From: Zavarzinella formosa DSM 19928 | GTDB taxonomy: Bacteria > Planctomycetota > Planctomycetia > Gemmatales > Gemmataceae | DNA: 60,436 bases | Direction: 5' to 3' | Assembly (NCBI RefSeq): GCF_000255705.1 | Contig: NZ_JH636442.1 | Coordinates: forward strand, 131,713-192,148 | Part shown: piece by piece, positions 57,601 through 60,436 of the stretch | Numbering within the stretch: the stretch's first letter is position 1 | Layout: the number at the start of each line of letters is the position of its first letter | Program-made: the position numbers and the translations under genes | The notes under the pieces: generated by a model | The model's input: only the letters and a program-made list of their open reading frames with translations | Databases searched by the model: none | What the model was told of the DNA's origin: nothing

Positions 57601-60231
57601 ATGCGTTTTTCACAGACTCTTCTTCTCCTTTTGGCGGCGTGTCCTGTTTGGGCCGCCGACTTGGACAAGACACCACTGAAGGCATTTTTGGAAGCGAATT
57701 GTCAGAGTTGCCACAATGCGGATGTAAAAAAGGGAAATTTGAACCTCGACTCGCTCTCTGCGAAACTGGATGAGCAATTAACCGCCGAGCGGTGGGTAAA
57801 ACTCCACGACCGGGTGCAACGGGGCGAGATGCCGCCGATGACAGTGAAGACCCGACCAAAACCGGAGGAAGCCAAGGCATTCATTGATGCCCTCGGCAAG
57901 CAACTGGCCGCCTCCGAACTGGCCGCCCGCAAGGAATCCGGCCGGACGACGCTGCGGCGCCTCAACCGCACGGAATACGAGAACACCCTCCGGGATCTTT
58001 TCCAACTTCCGTTGTTGCAAGTCAAAGACCTGCTGCCTGACGACGGCCGGGTGGACGGCTTCGACAAAGGGGCCAATGCCCTCGACATTTCCCCGATTCT
58101 CATGGATAAGTTTGCGGAGGCCGCCGACCACGCGCTCGATCAGGCGATTGCCCAATACGCTGTCCCGCCGGTGCCCGCGAAGTTGCGGATGTACGCCAAC
58201 GAGATGTACGACTTCGGCGTCGTCATCCCGAACGGCGACGGCGTGATGCTGAAGAACTTCAAATACGATGATTCCCGGTTCCCGATCCCCAAGGACAGTT
58301 ACGCCGGGGGCAAATTCAAGGGCCTCGGCGAACTGGAACAATCGGGCCTCTGGAGGGACAAACCCGGCACCGCTGGTCTGTTCCGCTGTCTCGGCGAATC
58401 ATTCCCCGGCCGGTTCAACCGGTTTTCGCCGAACTTCCCCGGCCATTACCGGGTGACCACCTCCGTGTGGTCCTTCTGGTGGGACAAAGGGGAAGTGCTT
58501 CCCTCTCCTCGCTCCGGGGCCGCCGGCATCTATTACGGCAGCCGGGCGTTGGGTTTCTTTGACGCCCCCTCCCTCAAGCCGACCACTCACCAAATCGATG
58601 CCTGGCTGGAACCGGACGACTATTTGAAGTTCGACCCGGCCTCGCTGTGGGAAGTTCATCCCTACAGCCACAAGGACAAGGCCGCCGGATACACCGGACC
58701 GGCCGTGGCCATCGACTTTATGGAAATTGAGGGGCCGCTGAACGAGGAATGGCCCCCGGCGAGCCACAAACGATTGTTCGGCGACTTGCCGATGATCCCC
58801 CTCGCCAAACTCCCGGCCGATGCCCCGAAACCGAAACGATCTGTCCCCCGGCGGGTGAAGACCTACGACGCCGGCAACAGCCCCGGAGCATTGGTTTTCG
58901 CCACCGTGAACCCGGCCGCCCCGGCCGCCGAGGCCGAGCGATTGTTGACGGACTTCCTGCCACGGGCCTTTCGCCGGCCGGTCAAGAGCGGGGAAATCGC
59001 CCGTTATTCCGTGTTGGTGATGCAACGATTGGCGACAGGTGCCTGCTTCGAGGACGCCATGCGGACGGCTTACAAGGCCGTTCTCTGCTCGCCCGACTTT
59101 CTGTTCCTCAAGGAACCCGTCGGCCCTCTCGACGATTACGCAGTGGCATCACGTCTCTCTTACTTCCTCTGGAACTCGTCGCCGGACGAGACGCTGATGA
59201 AGTTGGCCGCCGAGGGCAAACTGCGAGACCCGAAGATCGTCCGGGAGCAGTCGCAACGAATGCTCAATGATCCGAAGGCCGAGCGGTTCGTGGCCGACTT
59301 CCTCGACCAATGGCTTGACCTCAAAGACTTCAACCAAACGACGCCGGATCGCGGCCTCTACCCGGAATTTCAGCCCTATCTCGCGGATGCCCTGCGGCAG
59401 GAGCCAAAGCGGTTCTTCGCCGAGTTGTTGAAGAACAACGATTCGGCCGCCAAACTGATCGACTCTGATTTCCTGATGGTGAACCAACGTCTCGCCGAGC
59501 ATTATGGCATCCCCGGAGTGACCGGAACCCAGTTCCGACGAATCGGCGTGCCGAAGGAATCCCATCGCGGCGGCATCCTCACCCAAGGGGCGGTCCTGAA
59601 AGTGACGGCCAACGGCACCACGACCTCCCCGGTGAAACGCGGGGCGTGGGTCATGCGCAAATTTCTCGGCCTGCCGCCGGACCCGCCGCCGCCGGATATC
59701 TCGGCCATCGAACCGGATGTTCGCGGCACCACCACCGTGCGGGAACTGCTCGCCAAACACCGGGACAATGCCTCCTGCGCCGCGTGCCATGCGAAGATGG
59801 ACCCGCCCGGTTTCGCCCTCGAATCATTCGACGTGATCGGCGGCCTCCGCGACCGTTACCGGGCGACCCAAGGCAAAGACCTGCCGGTCTACGAAAAGAT
59901 GTTCGTTTCCCATCTCAACCCGGCCGGCAAATTCCCGACGAATTACTACCACGTCGGCTTCCGCCAAGGCCCGGCAGTGGACGCCGCCGGGGAAACCGTC
60001 ACCCATGAAAAGTTCAATGACATCGACGGTTTCAAGAAATTGTTGCTGAATGATACCCGTCTGGTGGCAAGGAACTTGGAACGCCAACTGGCGACCTACG
60101 CCACCGGCGCCCCGGTCGGTTTCGCCGACCGTCCCCAGATCGAGGGAATGCTCGACCGGGCCGGGGGCAACTTCCCCCTGCGAAACCTCATCGGCGAACT
60201 GGTTCAAAGCGAGTTGTTTTTGAACAAGTAA
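57601..60231 (+). CDS. DUF1592/DUF1588-type planctomycete cytochrome protein
   Basis: An 876-residue exported protein. It has a signal peptide (MRFSQTLLLLLAACPVWAA), then a heme motif CQSCH near residue 38 in a cytochrome-like segment (DVKKGNLNLDSL), then the DUF1587 segment (LRRLNRTEYENTLRDLF), the DUF1592 region (YFLWNSSPDETLMKLAAEGK and DFLDQWLDLKDF), and DUF1588/DUF1585 with a second heme motif CAACHAKMDPPGFALESFD and the terminal region FKKLLLNDTRLVARNLERQL. This is the order seen in the PSD/PSCyt families unique to planctomycetes and relatives. I chose ATG 57601, where the signal peptide starts; the frame is open upstream to 57484. Its partner, often a DUF1552 or DUF1501 gene, is not visible before the window ends. 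Confidence 0.92.
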   Translation: MRFSQTLLLLLAACPVWAADLDKTPLKAFLEANCQSCHNADVKKGNLNLDSLSAKLDEQLTAERWVKLHDRVQRGEMPPMTVKTRPKPEEAKAFIDALGKQLAASELAARKESGRTTLRRLNRTEYENTLRDLFQLPLLQVKDLLPDDGRVDGFDKGANALDISPILMDKFAEAADHALDQAIAQYAVPPVPAKLRMYANEMYDFGVVIPNGDGVMLKNFKYDDSRFPIPKDSYAGGKFKGLGELEQSGLWRDKPGTAGLFRCLGESFPGRFNRFSPNFPGHYRVTTSVWSFWWDKGEVLPSPRSGAAGIYYGSRALGFFDAPSLKPTTHQIDAWLEPDDYLKFDPASLWEVHPYSHKDKAAGYTGPAVAIDFMEIEGPLNEEWPPASHKRLFGDLPMIPLAKLPADAPKPKRSVPRRVKTYDAGNSPGALVFATVNPAAPAAEAERLLTDFLPRAFRRPVKSGEIARYSVLVMQRLATGACFEDAMRTAYKAVLCSPDFLFLKEPVGPLDDYAVASRLSYFLWNSSPDETLMKLAAEGKLRDPKIVREQSQRMLNDPKAERFVADFLDQWLDLKDFNQTTPDRGLYPEFQPYLADALRQEPKRFFAELLKNNDSAAKLIDSDFLMVNQRLAEHYGIPGVTGTQFRRIGVPKESHRGGILTQGAVLKVTANGTTTSPVKRGAWVMRKFLGLPPDPPPPDISAIEPDVRGTTTVRELLAKHRDNASCAACHAKMDPPGFALESFDVIGGLRDRYRATQGKDLPVYEKMFVSHLNPAGKFPTNYYHVGFRQGPAVDAAGETVTHEKFNDIDGFKKLLLNDTRLVARNLERQLATYATGAPVGFADRPQIEGMLDRAGGNFPLRNLIGELVQSELFLNK

Positions 60232-60298
60232 AGCCGAGCGTCCGGCACGCAAGATTTGAAGCTGCGTTTTTTGGGGTTTCCAGAGTTGTCTTGGTATT

Positions 60299-60436
60299 GG
60301 CGAGCCGAGCAGCGTGAGCTGCCGGGTGGCTCCCGGCGGTTGAATCGCCTCCCCTTTACCCAGCCTGATTCAAGCCCGTGGCTGAAGTAACTTCCCTGCC
60401 GGAAGCCACCCGGCAGCTCACGCTGCTCGGCTCGCC
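60299..60436. repeat. 33-bp inverted repeat at the window edge
   Basis: The arms are 60299-60331 and 60404-60436, perfect over 33 bases, with a further partly paired extension of about 8 bases inward. The loop is about 56-72 bases. The left arm begins GGCGAGCCGAGCAGCGTGAG. The right arm reaches the last base of the window, so the element may extend further. It lies 67 bases after the stop of the cytochrome gene. Its arms are unrelated in sequence to families A and B. Confidence 0.9.

Overview
The window looks like a chromosome segment of a planctomycete, most likely a Gemmataceae-type organism. The evidence is the gene content: four DUF1501 proteins with twin-arginine leaders, a DUF1549/DUF1553 cytochrome protein, a DUF1592/DUF1588-type cytochrome protein, a DUF1080 protein, a DUF1559 pseudopilin with a small lipoprotein beside it, a secreted repeat protein with an LEDRTNPSG leader motif, and FHA, LRR and cyclase signalling proteins. 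The DNA is GC-rich, so nearly every real gene casts long open frames on the opposite strand. No rRNA, tRNA, CRISPR array, transposase or integrase was seen.

Layout. 1-5.6 kb: a heavy-metal RND efflux locus (His-rich exported protein, CusB-type adaptor, CusA-type pump, His-rich lipoprotein). 5.6-7.5 kb: an FHA/cyclase signalling protein on the minus strand. 7.8-19.6 kb: a minus-strand run led by a surface-glycan operon (N-acetyltransferase, two DegT/DnrJ aminotransferases, epimerase, Gfo/Idh dehydrogenase, second acyltransferase, GT2 glycosyltransferase, two large membrane proteins), followed by a DUF4392 protein and a flavodoxin-like reductase. 19.9-28.3 kb: rhodanese, a second GT2, an SDR, an FHA protein, a kinase-less LRR membrane protein, an esterase, and an LpoB-like/COG3014-like lipoprotein pair. 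28.4-34.2 kb: DUF1501, amidohydrolase, alpha/beta hydrolase and DUF1549/DUF1553, joined by ATGA overlaps. 34.5-37.1 kb: DUF1080 protein, 2Fe-2S ferredoxin, RNase HI and a DUF5684-like membrane protein. 37.3-39.0 kb: secreted repeat protein. 39.1-44.6 kb: a SAM-I riboswitch followed by a threonine-synthase-like enzyme, a CysO-like sulfur carrier, an acidic unknown protein, a ThiF/MoeB adenylyltransferase, a Uma2 protein and a cysteine desulfurase. 44.7-49.6 kb: three tandem DUF1501 genes. 49.8-55.1 kb: MutL, an NtrC-type regulator and a divergent HD-GYP protein. 55.3-60.2 kb: lipoprotein, DUF1559 pseudopilin, BON-like protein and a large cytochrome protein.

The most interesting locus is 39.1-44.6 kb. 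A SAM riboswitch is an odd controller for threonine synthesis. The downstream genes supply what is needed to make a protein thiocarboxylate: desulfurase, adenylyltransferase and a carrier ending in Gly-Gly. I infer that the locus may make homocysteine (for methionine) from O-phosphohomoserine using a thiocarboxylated carrier, with the threonine-synthase fold doing the job CysM does in mycobacterial CysO-dependent cysteine synthesis. This is a hypothesis, not shown by the sequence alone.

A second theme is a set of long, near-perfect inverted repeats at gene boundaries (28.3, 34.3, 35.4, 40.7, 51.7 and 60.3 kb, plus a decayed copy at 44.6 kb). Their arms are 33-50 bp. In four of them the loop is about 56-70 nt, one is nested inside another, and two arm sequences recur at separate sites.
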